DNA from: Marinococcus halophilus
GTDB lineage: Bacteria; Bacillota; Bacilli; Bacillales; Marinococcaceae
Direction of reading: 5' to 3'
NCBI RefSeq assembly: GCF_002265875.1
Contig: NZ_NPFA01000009.1
Location: 88,618-152,617 of the forward strand
Length of the DNA: 64,000 nt
Below, piece after piece: positions 44,203 through 54,069 of the stretch. The position numbers and the translations under genes are program-made. The number at the start of each line of letters is the position of its first letter. Position 1 is the stretch's first letter. The notes under the pieces were generated by a model. That model had not been told where the DNA came from and made no database searches. It saw only the letters and a program-made list of their open reading frames with translations.

Positions 44203-45620
44203 AAATAGGCATGGTTGTAGAAGGCAGCTATCCGTACGTAAGCGGCGGGGTGGCCAGCTGGGTGCAGATGCTCGTAAAACAGATGCCCGAGCATGAATTC
44301 ATCATCATCGCCATTACCCCAGAGCCGATTTTCCCGGAGGACTATCGTTATGAACTGCCCGGCAATATTTCGCAGGTGCTTAATCTTCCGCTGAACATGC
44401 AGCAGCCGAGACGGCAGCGTAATTTCTCTCTGACTCCAGTGGATGAAGAAGCCATCACTGAGTGGATGATGTTTGAATCCGTCCGTTCGGATGCCCTTCT
44501 TGCTCTAGGCCAGAAGCTTGGAGGCACGGAAAACTTTTTCTCCAGCGGCCTGTTCTGGGAAATTGTGCAGCAGAGTTATGATAAAGAAAAACAGTCCGGC
44601 TCATTTATTGACTATTTCTGGATGTGGCGCGGCATGTTCGCGCCCGTTATCGAACTGCTGCAATTCTCATTTCCAGACCTTGATATTGTTCATTCGGCTT
44701 CAACAGGCTACGCCGGGATGGTGGCTGCTGCTATTAAACAGCAGCAGGGTATTCCGTATCTGCTGACCGAGCATGGGATCTATTCCAGGGAGCGGGAGGA
44801 AGAGATTCTGCAGGCTGACTGGATACCGGACTACTATAAGCAGCGCTGGATTACGTTTTTCCATCATCTTTCGCGTCAAGCGTACAAAGAAGCTGATGAT
44901 GTAATCACACTTTTCGCCCGTAACGGGGAACTGCAGGAGGAGATCGGAGCCGATCCGGCTAAAATTGAAATCATTCCAAACGGAATCGACTACTCCCGTT
45001 TATCACTTGTCGAAAAGGATAAACACCATCGTTCGTACGTTCATATCGGGGCTATTGTACGCGTCGTTCCTATTAAAGACATTAAGACGATGATCCATGC
45101 CGGCAACATTTTAAAAAGCCGGTCCGTCCCCTTTAAACTCACTATTATGGGACCGCTTGATGAAGATCTCGAATATGCCGGCGAGTGCCGGCGTCTTGTC
45201 GATCAGCTTGGTCTGCAGGACCACGTTTTTCTTGTCGGAAAAGTTAATATTACTGATTACCTGCCTACCTTTGATGTGTGCTTGCTGACAAGTATTTCTG
45301 AAGGCCAGCCCCTCGCCGTTCTCGAAGGTATGGCAGCAGGGCTTCCGTTTATTGCAACAAATGTCGGCTCCTGCTCGGAGCTGATTCACGGACGGGAAGG
45401 GGACCCATACGGGCCTGCCGGCTTTGTCGTTCCTCCGGTTAATCCGGATCAGGTCGCCCAGCGCTGCGAGTGGATCTACCAGCACCCGGAGGAAGCGGAA
45501 AAGTTTGGCCGCAACGGACAAAACCGGGTCGAAGCATATTACCAGATTCACCAGTTTATTCAGGAATACACAGAACGTTATCATCAAAGGGGGGTCGAAT
45601 ATGGCCGGCATAGGGTTTAA
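44199..45620 (+). CDS. pelF: PelF glycosyltransferase (GT4)
   Basis: A 473-residue cytosolic GT-B enzyme. VVEGSYPYVSGGVASWVQML near the start is the PelF signature, GAIVRVVPIKDIKTMI lies near 286, and the C-terminal EGQPLAVLEGMAAGLPFIATNVG holds the EX7E nucleotide-sugar motif. It polymerises the Pel chain from UDP-GlcNAc/UDP-GalNAc. Overlaps both neighbours, so expression is coupled within the operon. Confidence 0.95.
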   Translation: MKIGMVVEGSYPYVSGGVASWVQMLVKQMPEHEFIIIAITPEPIFPEDYRYELPGNISQVLNLPLNMQQPRRQRNFSLTPVDEEAITEWMMFESVRSDALLALGQKLGGTENFFSSGLFWEIVQQSYDKEKQSGSFIDYFWMWRGMFAPVIELLQFSFPDLDIVHSASTGYAGMVAAAIKQQQGIPYLLTEHGIYSREREEEILQADWIPDYYKQRWITFFHHLSRQAYKEADDVITLFARNGELQEEIGADPAKIEIIPNGIDYSRLSLVEKDKHHRSYVHIGAIVRVVPIKDIKTMIHAGNILKSRSVPFKLTIMGPLDEDLEYAGECRRLVDQLGLQDHVFLVGKVNITDYLPTFDVCLLTSISEGQPLAVLEGMAAGLPFIATNVGSCSELIHGREGDPYGPAGFVVPPVNPDQVAQRCEWIYQHPEEAEKFGRNGQNRVEAYYQIHQFIQEYTERYHQRGVEYGRHRV

Positions 45621-47073
45621 ACTTCAGCAGTTATTCCAGGAAGACTATTTTTCCTCCAGGATGAAAGCCTATGCTTTCGCCGGCCTGGTAACGGCCGGGC
45701 CCTGGATTGTTGTTATCGCCACGATTGCAATGATCCAATGGTTTTCCATGGTATTTCTTCCTGTTACGCTGCAGGAAAGGGAGCTGTTCAACTTATCTAT
45801 TTCCTATTCGTTTATATTTTCCCAGGTGCTTTTTGGTATCCAGCAGTTGGTAGTCACGCGGTATGTGGCGGATTTATTCTATGAAAAAAAGACGAATAAA
45901 GTGTTTCCAACATTTCTTGGCATGACGAAAGTAACTCTTTTTCTGGCGGTAACCGCCTGGCTTATCTTTATATGGATAAGCTCTCTCCCATTTATGTATG
46001 AGCTTTTGCTCCTTGTGTTATTTGTAACCATTAACTTGATCTGGGTCCTGTTTTTATTCTTAAGTGCCGCAAAGTTTTACCAGGCCGTTGCCTACAGCTT
46101 TTTATCCGGCGCAGTGATTGCCGTCGGCATGGTATTTCTTCTCGGCCGCTCTGCGGAAGCTTTTATGTTTATTCCTCATGCTACGAGCTTTATGCTTGTG
46201 CTTGGCTTTACGAGCGGCATGATTGTCACGTTGTTCGGGCTGCTGTTTTCGATGCTGATTACGTTTCCGCTTCATACATCGGACAACCAGTTTCAATACA
46301 TCGGCTATTTCGACAAATATCCGACCCTCTTCTGGACCGGATTTTTGTATAACGTCGGTATCTGGGTGTGTAACTGGATTATCTGGTTTGGCGAGGGAAG
46401 ATCAATTCTACTTGATACGTTTGTCTATAATCGGGTATACGACACAGCAATTTTTTGGTCCTATCTGACGATTATTCCTACGCTGATTATCTTTGTGGTG
46501 TCGGTAGAGACCCGTTTCTACGAACGCTACCGTTCATTTTACGGCTATATCAATCAAGGCGGTACGCTTCAACAGATCAAATCGTCAAAAGAATCTATGC
46601 AATACGTCTTAAAGCAGGAGCTTGAGCGGCTTGTGCGCAGCCAGGGCCTGATTTCCATCGTGATCATCTTATCGATTGGCTACGCTGCCACTTTTGTCCC
46701 CGTCGAAAACGACATTATCTCGATCTTCCGTTTTACAACGGTCGGAGCGTTTTCAAACGCGATGGTTCTTGTCCTCACGCTTATCCTTCTTTACTTTGAA
46801 GACCGGCGCGGCGCGATGATTACTTCCATCCTGTTTTTCTCTTTAAACGCTGTACTCACCTTCCTGCTGCTTCCTTTCGGCTTTAACGGCTATGGACTCA
46901 GCTTTGCCCTCGGATCGAGCGGTGCCCTGCTGTTTGCTCTGCTCCGCCTTACGTACTTTATCGAAAAAGTCGATTACTTCGCTTTTTGCAACCCGAACAA
47001 CCTTGAGCGCCCAAATCCGCCGACGCTGTTCACAAAACTCAGCCAGTGGATGAACAAACGAACTATTCTTTAA
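45601..47073 (+). CDS. pelG: PelG membrane transporter of Pel
   Basis: A 490-residue protein with about 12 membrane helices, related to Wzx/MATE-type flippases and to PelG of Pseudomonas. It opens GIGFKLQQLFQEDYFSSRMKAYAFAGLVTAGPWIV. It is thought to pass the growing chain through the membrane with PelD/E. The start is ATG at 45601, because AAAGGGGGG precedes it; a longer in-frame extension into pelF lacks coding character. A strong bidirectional terminator follows. Confidence 0.93.
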   Translation: MAGIGFKLQQLFQEDYFSSRMKAYAFAGLVTAGPWIVVIATIAMIQWFSMVFLPVTLQERELFNLSISYSFIFSQVLFGIQQLVVTRYVADLFYEKKTNKVFPTFLGMTKVTLFLAVTAWLIFIWISSLPFMYELLLLVLFVTINLIWVLFLFLSAAKFYQAVAYSFLSGAVIAVGMVFLLGRSAEAFMFIPHATSFMLVLGFTSGMIVTLFGLLFSMLITFPLHTSDNQFQYIGYFDKYPTLFWTGFLYNVGIWVCNWIIWFGEGRSILLDTFVYNRVYDTAIFWSYLTIIPTLIIFVVSVETRFYERYRSFYGYINQGGTLQQIKSSKESMQYVLKQELERLVRSQGLISIVIILSIGYAATFVPVENDIISIFRFTTVGAFSNAMVLVLTLILLYFEDRRGAMITSILFFSLNAVLTFLLLPFGFNGYGLSFALGSSGALLFALLRLTYFIEKVDYFAFCNPNNLERPNPPTLFTKLSQWMNKRTIL

Positions 47074-47082
47074 AAGCATACG

Positions 47083-47122
47083 AAAGAGCCGGACGGATGC
47101 TGCTCCCCGTCCGGCTCTTTTT
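47083..47122. terminator. bidirectional terminator between pelG and the beta-helix gene
   Basis: A 14-base stem AAAGAGCCGGACGG / CCGTCCGGCTCTTT with A/T tails on both sides, closing two convergent genes. Confidence 0.88.
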
Positions 47123-48536
47123 ATTCTATGACCTCACGTGCGGGAGAATCCTGGGACAGTTCAAAATTGTAATTAGAGGCATTTTTATATTCGGGGTTCA
47201 CGTAGCGGGAATTAGTTCCACTGTCGACCAGGGACTGGAATTCATTGAGCGTAGATACCTGTTCATTTTCCCATACCCAAATACTTTCTTTTCCCTTTTC
47301 CCGATGGTACACATTTTGCCGGAATTCATTGCCTGTGTTGTTTTCAAAGTAATTGGCGATAAACACACGTGAACTGCTTGCCGTTAAAATATTATTTTCA
47401 ATGCGGTTGTTTTCCGTATCATTTTGAAGCAGCAGCTGCCCGCCGTCTAAATCTTTTGTATCATTACGATACATAATATTTTCTGCGATCGTGCTGTCTT
47501 TCGTACCACCGCGTTTTTCGTCATACCCGCCGATTGATATGCCGGTAAAATTATTCTCATAAACTGTATTCCCGGTAATCCGGATATCGTCCGCATGCTC
47601 CCCGTCCTGCTCTGAAGTAGCTTCAATACCCAGGTCATTCCGGTAAACTGTATTGTTTTTTATATCAATATCGCTGCCGCCATCCACATAGATGCCTCCC
47701 GCGCCGTAAACGTCTCCCTCTCCGTAAGCAGGGTTGCCGTATGAAGAGTTATCATAAACCGTATTATTTTCCACTGTGCCATTCCGGGTATAGTCAAGGG
47801 CCGGGTCGTCCCCCACATCTTCATATCCAATCATGTCAATCCCAATATTATCGTTATGGCGCACTGTATTTGAAGCAATCGTAAAATCTTCTACATTACC
47901 ATTCAGTACTACTGCTTCACTTGAACCAAGGACCAGATCTTCCACCATATTATTACTGATTTCGATATCCGTTACTGCTTCACGGCCGTATACAGCAATC
48001 CCATGAGCATTCCCGCTGTCTGCGTTCGTTTCTATGCCGCGGACATGATTGTTATCAAGCGTGATGCCTTCAGCGCTGTCATGAACGAAAATACCTACAG
48101 GGGTCTCATTGTTAAGCTCTGTGGATAAATCCTGTATAGTAAATCCTCGAATCGTGATAAAATCCTGGTTTTCAACCTTAATCATTGCCGTAATGCCCGC
48201 AGACTCCTCCAGGGAGCTGCCACTTAAAATCACTTCTTCGTCTTCATATGCTTCAAATGTTATCGGCTTCGAGGAGCTTCCGCTTTCCGCTACTTCTAAT
48301 GGTTCTTCGTACGTGCCGCCCCGGACATATACTGTCATCCCGGGTTCTGTCTGTTCAGAAGCTGCATCCAGCGTCCGCAGGGGGTCTGACCTGCTGCCAT
48401 CGTTGCTGTCGTTTCCATCAGTCGATACATAAAGGCATGCATTACCTGTTGCCTGTGTGCATTCCGAAAATAGTAGTAACCCTGCTGTGAGGCCCCCCAC
48501 TAAGAGAAGCGTCAGGGCAATCCAAAGTTTTTTCAT
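47121..48536 (-). CDS. secreted right-handed beta-helix protein (DUF1565/NosD-like)
   Basis: A 471-residue exported protein. The N-terminus has a signal segment (about 3-24) with no clear lipobox. LYVSTDGNDSNDGSRSDPLRTLDAA (about 36-60) is the DUF1565 start found in beta-helix pectate-lyase-like and mannuronan-epimerase-like proteins. The rest shows many NNTVYDN / ITGNTVYENNFTGI-type coils from about 150 to 420. It is very acidic. Such proteins bind, cleave or epimerise acidic polysaccharides. The convergent position next to pelG suggests a glycan-related role, but the enzyme activity is unknown. Confidence 0.75.
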   Translation of the reverse strand: MKKLWIALTLLLVGGLTAGLLLFSECTQATGNACLYVSTDGNDSNDGSRSDPLRTLDAASEQTEPGMTVYVRGGTYEEPLEVAESGSSSKPITFEAYEDEEVILSGSSLEESAGITAMIKVENQDFITIRGFTIQDLSTELNNETPVGIFVHDSAEGITLDNNHVRGIETNADSGNAHGIAVYGREAVTDIEISNNMVEDLVLGSSEAVVLNGNVEDFTIASNTVRHNDNIGIDMIGYEDVGDDPALDYTRNGTVENNTVYDNSSYGNPAYGEGDVYGAGGIYVDGGSDIDIKNNTVYRNDLGIEATSEQDGEHADDIRITGNTVYENNFTGISIGGYDEKRGGTKDSTIAENIMYRNDTKDLDGGQLLLQNDTENNRIENNILTASSSRVFIANYFENNTGNEFRQNVYHREKGKESIWVWENEQVSTLNEFQSLVDSGTNSRYVNPEYKNASNYNFELSQDSPAREVIE

Positions 48537-48647
48537 CTTATCTGCTCACTTTTTGTTAAAAATACCCTAACTAGTCGTCCTCAGGGGTGGTGCTACTATT
48601 TATTATACGCCAAAACATGAGATAAGTCCTAGTGTCTGTTTGAAATT

Positions 48648-49130
48648 TTATTTTTTAGCTTTCTGTCCTATTCGTTCTTCGGCTGTACCGGTCGCTTTCG
48701 TTACTGGTTCTGTACCAATAGCTTTTCCGAGACCGAACGGCGGCATGTTTACATAAATTGATTCGTATGCCCCGCTGGGCACAAGGTAGGTCTCGTGATA
48801 AATTCCAACTGCGGTGTTTCCTCTCGTTCTTTTATTAAACGTACGCCACGCCTTTAAATGCTTTGGTGCCTGCGCATATGCAAGCAGTTCTTCTTTGGAA
48901 TTCCAGTACTGAATCATCATTGTCGCCGGAAATTGAACATAGCTTTGCATTCCCATACACCCCAGCTCTTTGTGCATGGATAATTCTTTTATCATCGGGG
49001 GCATCGCAAGCAGCACTGGAAGCCATTTATGCACCGCCCTCCAGTTATTAATTCTCATTCCTATCACAAACACAGTAATATCCCGGTCTCCCGCTGTTGT
49101 ATACCTGCCATCCCCAATTTTACTTTTCAT
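48648..49130 (-). CDS. DUF4188 (heme-degrading-monooxygenase-like fold) protein
   Basis: A 160-residue protein. GDGRYTTAGDRDITVFVIGMRINNWRAVHKWLPVL near the start and MIQYWNSKEELLAYAQAPKHLKAWRTFNKRTRGN near 87 are typical of DUF4188, a group with a ferredoxin-like monooxygenase fold and no known substrate. The ATG at 49130 follows AAAGGAG by eight bases; an upstream ATG at 49196 with a weaker site would add 22 residues. Single-gene unit. Confidence 0.72.
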   Translation of the reverse strand: MKSKIGDGRYTTAGDRDITVFVIGMRINNWRAVHKWLPVLLAMPPMIKELSMHKELGCMGMQSYVQFPATMMIQYWNSKEELLAYAQAPKHLKAWRTFNKRTRGNTAVGIYHETYLVPSGAYESIYVNMPPFGLGKAIGTEPVTKATGTAEERIGQKAKK

Positions 49131-49281
49131 CCCCATATCTCCTTTCGTCGTAGTTTCCCCAGGAACCACTGCCTCCCACGTTTTTTTCTTAATCATACTA
49201 CCCTTCTCTCCCGCCAGCTTGCTTTTAATAAAAAACTCTCCAACTTTTTTAGCTGAAGAGTTTTTGTTAAATTTCCACCGT

Positions 49282-50367
49282 TTAATTTATTTTCCCAGTA
49301 TATACGGACTGGGGGCGGATAATCCGGTTGTCACTTCTCTGCTCCAAAATATGGGCGCTCCAGCCGACGCTCCGGGAAAGAGCAAAAGTTGGGGTAAACA
49401 GCTCTTTAGGAAAATCAACCGCTTTTAACACAGCCGCTGCATAGAATTCTACATTTGTGTACAGCTTCCTCTCTGGTTTATACTCCTTCAGCAGCTGCAC
49501 CGCTTTTTGCTCTACGTAATGCGCAGTATCAAGCCAGTCATTATCATTTGCGGTGCTTTCACATATTTTCTTTAATGCCTCTGCTCTTGGATCAATCGTT
49601 TTATACACCCTGTGGCCGAACCCCATCACCTTTTCACCGGCTTCTATTCTTTTCCGCAGCCATGCTTCGGCGTTTTCTTTGCAGCCTACAGCTTCAAGCA
49701 TATCCATAACTCCGCCCGGCGCCCCGCCGTGAAGCGGGCCTTTCAGGGCGCCCATCGCTCCGGCAGCAGCTGAAAAGAAGTCCGATTCAGTAGAAGCAAT
49801 CACCCGTGAGGTGAAGGTGGAAGCGTTCATTCCGTGTTCCATTGTTAAAATTAAATATGCCTCGAGTGCCCGTCTCTCTGTTTCTGCTGGCTGTCGGCCA
49901 CGGAGCATATACAAATAATTAGCAGCGTGGGAGAGGGCGGGGTCTGCCTGCACGATTTCTTTTTTCTGAATAAGCCGGTGCCGGCTGGCGATAATAACAG
50001 GCAGCAAAGCGATCAGCCTTGCTGCTTGGCTGCGCGGTGATTCCTGTAGCGTATCCTTTTCTGCCAAGGCGGATACAGCCGCTTCAAGCACATTCATCAT
50101 ATCCACATCAGCAGGCATCTGTTGTACCATCTTTTGAATATGCCCGGGCACAGTGCGCCTTTCCTTTAGCGAATCGGTGAATGTCAGCAGCTGCTGCGTA
50201 TTTGGCTTTTCTCCTTCGAGTAGTAAATAGGCAGCTTCTTCGAACGAGGATTCCATCGCTATATCTGCTGCCAGATATCCACGGTAAATCAGCTTCCCAT
50301 CTTCCCCGTCCACCATACTGACAGCCGTTTCTGCAGCAATTACGTTTTCCAGTCCTTTTCCGTTCAA
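49282..50367 (-). CDS. citA: citrate synthase (CitA-like)
   Basis: A 361-residue citrate/2-methylcitrate synthase-fold enzyme. LHGGAPGGVMDML near 216 and GFGHRVYKTIDPRAEALK near 250 carry two catalytic His residues, and the Asp lies in the VEFYAAAVL region near 304. It condenses acetyl-CoA (or propionyl-CoA) with oxaloacetate. The divergent LysR gene 112 bp away reproduces the B. subtilis citA-citR pair, where CitR represses this minor citrate synthase. A methylcitrate synthase role cannot be excluded. Confidence 0.86.
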   Translation of the reverse strand: MNGKGLENVIAAETAVSMVDGEDGKLIYRGYLAADIAMESSFEEAAYLLLEGEKPNTQQLLTFTDSLKERRTVPGHIQKMVQQMPADVDMMNVLEAAVSALAEKDTLQESPRSQAARLIALLPVIIASRHRLIQKKEIVQADPALSHAANYLYMLRGRQPAETERRALEAYLILTMEHGMNASTFTSRVIASTESDFFSAAAGAMGALKGPLHGGAPGGVMDMLEAVGCKENAEAWLRKRIEAGEKVMGFGHRVYKTIDPRAEALKKICESTANDNDWLDTAHYVEQKAVQLLKEYKPERKLYTNVEFYAAAVLKAVDFPKELFTPTFALSRSVGWSAHILEQRSDNRIIRPQSVYTGKIN

Positions 50368-50479
50368 TTTTACTTCCCCCCTTACTTTTTGTTGTATTTA
50401 GTTTAACGCGGGTGTGTAATAATAAATATTAAATAAAATTGCTTTTATTGATAAATTTTTATTATAAGGGGAGAGCGTT

Positions 50480-51343
50480 ATGAAATTAGAATGGCTGCAG
50501 ACATTTGCTACTGCCGCTGCACATGAAAATTTCCGCCAGGCGGCCGAAATCCTTTTTATTTCCCAACCGGCGGTCACTATCCATATTAAAAACCTTGAAA
50601 AACAGCTGGGGTTCAACTTATTTACTACTCAGGGGCGCCGGGTTTTGTTGAGTGAGGAAGGGCGGAGATTTCTCCCGCATGCTCAGGCTGTACTTAAAAG
50701 CTATCATTCTGGTCTCAAGGATATGGAACAATGGCGCCAGGGCAAAACACGCACCCTGACGATCGTCATTTCTCCACTGCTTGCGGCATCAGTACTTCCC
50801 CGCATCATACGCATATTCACCAAAGCCCACCCGCATATTGACGTAGTTATCGATGTCCAGGATTCGGTTTTTATCGAACGCCGCCTCCACGACGGCTCTG
50901 CTAATATTGGCCTTTCCCTGCTTCCCACTTCTGGCAGTAATATACACCAGAAGCTTTTACACCAGGAACCGGTGCTTTTGGTCGCCCCTCATGATGGCGG
51001 CGACGCTGAAACGATGCCGCCGCTCGACGCCACTACTGTGCTTACGGAAAACGTGGTTTTCACCTATAATCATCCGGGATATTGGGATTCGCTTCTGCAG
51101 ATGCTGCACACACGTTTCCCCCGGCTGCAAACTATGACAGTTTCCCAGAGCCACGTGACAAAACGATTCATTGAGGAAGGCCTTGGGGTTTCCTTTCTTC
51201 CACGTTCTGCAGTAAGAAGGGAGCTCATGGAAGGAAGAGTCCTTCATGTAAACGTTCCGGAATTCGATCTTCCGCAGGCTTCCACTTACTTGCTGTATAA
51301 GTATACAAGCGAAGAGGTATTTCAGTTTCTTTCGTATGTATAG
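50480..51343 (+). CDS. citR: LysR-type regulator, CitR-like
   Basis: A 287-residue regulator with the LysR helix-turn-helix EWLQTFATAAAHENFRQAAEILFISQPAVTIHIKNLEKQLG (about 4-44) and a periplasmic-binding-protein-like effector domain (about 90-285). It is divergent from the citrate synthase gene, as citR is in B. subtilis, so it probably represses that gene and itself. The effector is not known. ATG follows AAGGGGAGAG. Confidence 0.87.
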   Translation: MKLEWLQTFATAAAHENFRQAAEILFISQPAVTIHIKNLEKQLGFNLFTTQGRRVLLSEEGRRFLPHAQAVLKSYHSGLKDMEQWRQGKTRTLTIVISPLLAASVLPRIIRIFTKAHPHIDVVIDVQDSVFIERRLHDGSANIGLSLLPTSGSNIHQKLLHQEPVLLVAPHDGGDAETMPPLDATTVLTENVVFTYNHPGYWDSLLQMLHTRFPRLQTMTVSQSHVTKRFIEEGLGVSFLPRSAVRRELMEGRVLHVNVPEFDLPQASTYLLYKYTSEEVFQFLSYV

Positions 51344-51344
51344 A

Positions 51345-51375
51345 CAAAATGCCGGTTTCTGCCGGCATCCTTTTG
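51345..51375. terminator. terminator after citR-like gene
   Basis: ATGCCGG / CCGGCAT stem with a six-base loop and A/T-rich flanks on both strands. It lies between two convergent genes. Confidence 0.75.
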
Positions 51376-51382
51376 TTTCCTT

Positions 51383-52705
51383 TTATTTAAAGTTTTCTTT
51401 TAACCATTCAAGAAACAGCTCATAATCTTCCTCTACCCGCTCCTTGTAAAACTTTGACCACGTAATCATTTCCTGAATGAAAATCTCTTCCTCGTTCCCA
51501 ATAGCTTTCAAAATTTCATCCTCGCTGTGATAGTCCAGCAGCCCCTGCTGAATATCAATATCCGCCCGGGCATGCACCTTTGCCGATATCTTTCCCATTG
51601 TCTGTACCGTCTGGTGCATTCGTTTTGGCTCTTCCAGGTGCTTACTTTTTAAATCTTTATCATACGGCGAGCGTTCCCGGACGTAGTAGTCGCGGTGCTG
51701 CAGGGTGAAATAGCCTAAATACGGATCCGCCAGGTGGTGCATGGCCCGCTGGGTCTTGATTACCCGCTTGCCCTGGTGTTTGTTCGTTGTCCAGAATGTT
51801 TCTTCATAAGGGAAAAAGTAAGCAGGGATGGGCGTCCGCGCCTCTTTTGCTTCCAGAATAACGTGATCCTCTTCGCCTTCAATTAGAATGTAAAAGCGCT
51901 TCAGTCCCGTAGAACCGATGCCTGCTCCGGTCTTTTTCACGATGTCTTTGATTTCGTAGTGCTCTTTGCTCCGGTAGCTTTCCTCCGCAAGACTTCCTAA
52001 ATACTGGTTCCAAATTTTCATTATTCCCTGATACTCGTTATCGGTCACTGAATCAAGTTTGGATTTTCCCCGTTCAAACACACGATCGCCGCTGTCATTG
52101 ACGATGGTTTGCTTGTCGAGCTCATGCGTAGCCTTTCGGTCTTCAAGTTTCTGCAGAGTTTTTTTTATCGGCTGCCTGGTGTTCCGGGAAGTGAATTGCG
52201 TTTTTACTGGATTCTTTTTGCCTTTTTTAAATTTTTTCAGACGCTTATAGTACGCTTCTAAATATGTCCGGACGAAAGCGTCCCGCTCCTCATCGTCAAA
52301 CCCCTGCTGCATAGCAAACAGCCGGATGCTGACCACCATACGGAGGACGTCATACAAATAGGAACCAAGATAACCCTCGTCAAAGTCATCCACGTCAAAA
52401 ACAATCTCTCCGTTTTCGTTTTGAAAGCTGCTGAAATTTTCCATATGCATGTCGCCCATGATCCAGGTCGGCTTGTCTGTTGGCGTATGATGCCGAAAGG
52501 GGATGTTGACTACATCGTAGTAGAATAAATACGCGCTTCCCCGAAAAAAGCTGTAGGGATCCTGTTTCATCTTGACGTATTTTGCCTTCCTCCGGGTTTT
52601 GTTCAGCTTCATCAACCGGTCGTCAAATTGATCGAGAATCGTTGCCAGCGTCTGCTTGCGCAGGTATCTTTTTGTTGTATACACAAGTTCTTCGTTATTA
52701 ACCAT
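51383..52705 (-). CDS. DUF2252 protein, kinase-like fold
   Basis: A 440-residue protein of the DUF2252 family. Recognisable are the KYVKMKQDPYSFFRGSAYLFYYD segment (about 43), GDMHMENFSSF near 84 (in the place of a kinase catalytic loop HxDxxxxN) and VFDVDDFDEGYLGSYLYDVLRM near 99 (in the place of a DFG-like metal site), then GIGSTGLKRFY near 257. The family looks like APH/choline-kinase relatives and is of unknown function. Single-gene unit on the minus strand. Confidence 0.8.
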   Translation of the reverse strand: MVNNEELVYTTKRYLRKQTLATILDQFDDRLMKLNKTRRKAKYVKMKQDPYSFFRGSAYLFYYDVVNIPFRHHTPTDKPTWIMGDMHMENFSSFQNENGEIVFDVDDFDEGYLGSYLYDVLRMVVSIRLFAMQQGFDDEERDAFVRTYLEAYYKRLKKFKKGKKNPVKTQFTSRNTRQPIKKTLQKLEDRKATHELDKQTIVNDSGDRVFERGKSKLDSVTDNEYQGIMKIWNQYLGSLAEESYRSKEHYEIKDIVKKTGAGIGSTGLKRFYILIEGEEDHVILEAKEARTPIPAYFFPYEETFWTTNKHQGKRVIKTQRAMHHLADPYLGYFTLQHRDYYVRERSPYDKDLKSKHLEEPKRMHQTVQTMGKISAKVHARADIDIQQGLLDYHSEDEILKAIGNEEEIFIQEMITWSKFYKERVEEDYELFLEWLKENFK

Positions 52706-52941
52706 AATTATCTCCTTTGCCTCTTCTGGGGATAAATACTTCGCTTTTATCTCTTATACATTAACATAAATTAAAAAACTATTATGTTGGGCCGCAGGGC
52801 AGGGCGACCTAGCGAATTTTTCGTTCTCCACCTAAATGAATCTCTTTCATTACTTTCTTCACGTTTTCTTTTTCATAACAGGAATCGCTTAATTTTCGTA
52901 GAACAGGACGAAGAGATTGAAAGTTATTAGGGGGGCTTACT

Positions 52942-53988
52942 TTGAAAAAACATATCGTATTAGCAGCTGCGGTCATTACTATGCTTGCTGGAGGCATCAT
53001 GAAGGGAGGAGAAACAGCTTACGCTGCAGGAAACGGTCCAAATTACCAGGGGCACGAAACAGTAAACACTTCCATTTTGCATACATACGAAGAAATGACA
53101 AATTTTCTAAAAAAACAGGAAGCCAAGCAACCTTCTATGGAACTCGAGGTGTTTGGTGAAACTGTCAAAGGGCGGGACATGCATCTTGTAAAGTATATGT
53201 CTGACCCGGATAATCCTACTATTTTGTACATTGCCCAGCAGCACGGGGATGAAGCATTAACGACCGAGGGATCGCTTGATTTTATTAAACAGCTTGGTAC
53301 TGGCAAAACCAGGGGGCTGCTGGATGACGTTAATTTGCTTTTCATCCCTATGTATAATGCGGATGGTGCAATGGGGGACGTGAATTTCGAACTGGAGGAT
53401 TATGCGGCTAGCGGCGACCGTCACTTAACGCGCATGAATGCGGACGGGGTTGATTTAAACCGGGATCATGAAGCCCGTTCACAGCCGGAAACCCAGGCCT
53501 TTCATGATAATGTGCTGAGCACTTATGATATTAATTATATGATTGACCTGCACCACCAGGGGTCCCAGTGGGAAAAAGACGGGAAGTATGTGTCGGGCGC
53601 TATCCTTTACCCACATCCCGATCATACTGAAGATGAAACCCTGTATGAGTCTAAGCAGCTCGGAGGCATCGTTTATGAAGCTATTGAACCGAAGGGCTGG
53701 GGGCATCTTGGAAAATATGCAGGAGGAGGAACAGCATATGACCAGGGCATCGGCGTTTATGGCATTGCGAATACGTATGGTATTTCCACATTGTTGTTTG
53801 AAATGCGCGGCACTGCCGATAATGCAAATGATGATGAAGTATTAGGGCAAAAAAGCAATGGCTACCTTACAAAACAGACAGTAGAAACATTGAGCGCCAC
53901 TTCCCGGGCAGTCGCAGACGGCACTATCGAAGGCCAGGATATTTCATTTGGGGAAGACCTTCCTGTACAGACAGAAAGAGAGGAATAA
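52942..53988 (+). CDS. secreted M14-family zinc carboxypeptidase
   Basis: A 348-residue exported peptidase. The signal peptide is about 1-28. The zinc site is QQHGDEALTTEG near 98 (His and Glu) with a later HHQGSQW near 198 (His); LLFEMRGTADN near 288 holds the catalytic Glu. It likely trims peptides or peptidoglycan stem peptides outside the cell. TTG start behind AGGGGGG. The Asp/Glu-rich composition fits a salt-tolerant exoenzyme. Single-gene unit. Confidence 0.85.
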   Translation: MKKHIVLAAAVITMLAGGIMKGGETAYAAGNGPNYQGHETVNTSILHTYEEMTNFLKKQEAKQPSMELEVFGETVKGRDMHLVKYMSDPDNPTILYIAQQHGDEALTTEGSLDFIKQLGTGKTRGLLDDVNLLFIPMYNADGAMGDVNFELEDYAASGDRHLTRMNADGVDLNRDHEARSQPETQAFHDNVLSTYDINYMIDLHHQGSQWEKDGKYVSGAILYPHPDHTEDETLYESKQLGGIVYEAIEPKGWGHLGKYAGGGTAYDQGIGVYGIANTYGISTLLFEMRGTADNANDDEVLGQKSNGYLTKQTVETLSATSRAVADGTIEGQDISFGEDLPVQTEREE

Positions 53989-54069
53989 GCCAAATACATC
54001 GGTACCGCTGTCAATTTATGCTATGATAGTATTATTATCAACATGAATTCCCATAAAGAAGGTCTTTGT

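Noticed and set aside
45424..45600. N-terminal extension of PelG inside pelF
   Set aside because: The 59 extra codons are out of character for a membrane protein and lie in the other frame of pelF; a clear ribosome site precedes ATG 45601.
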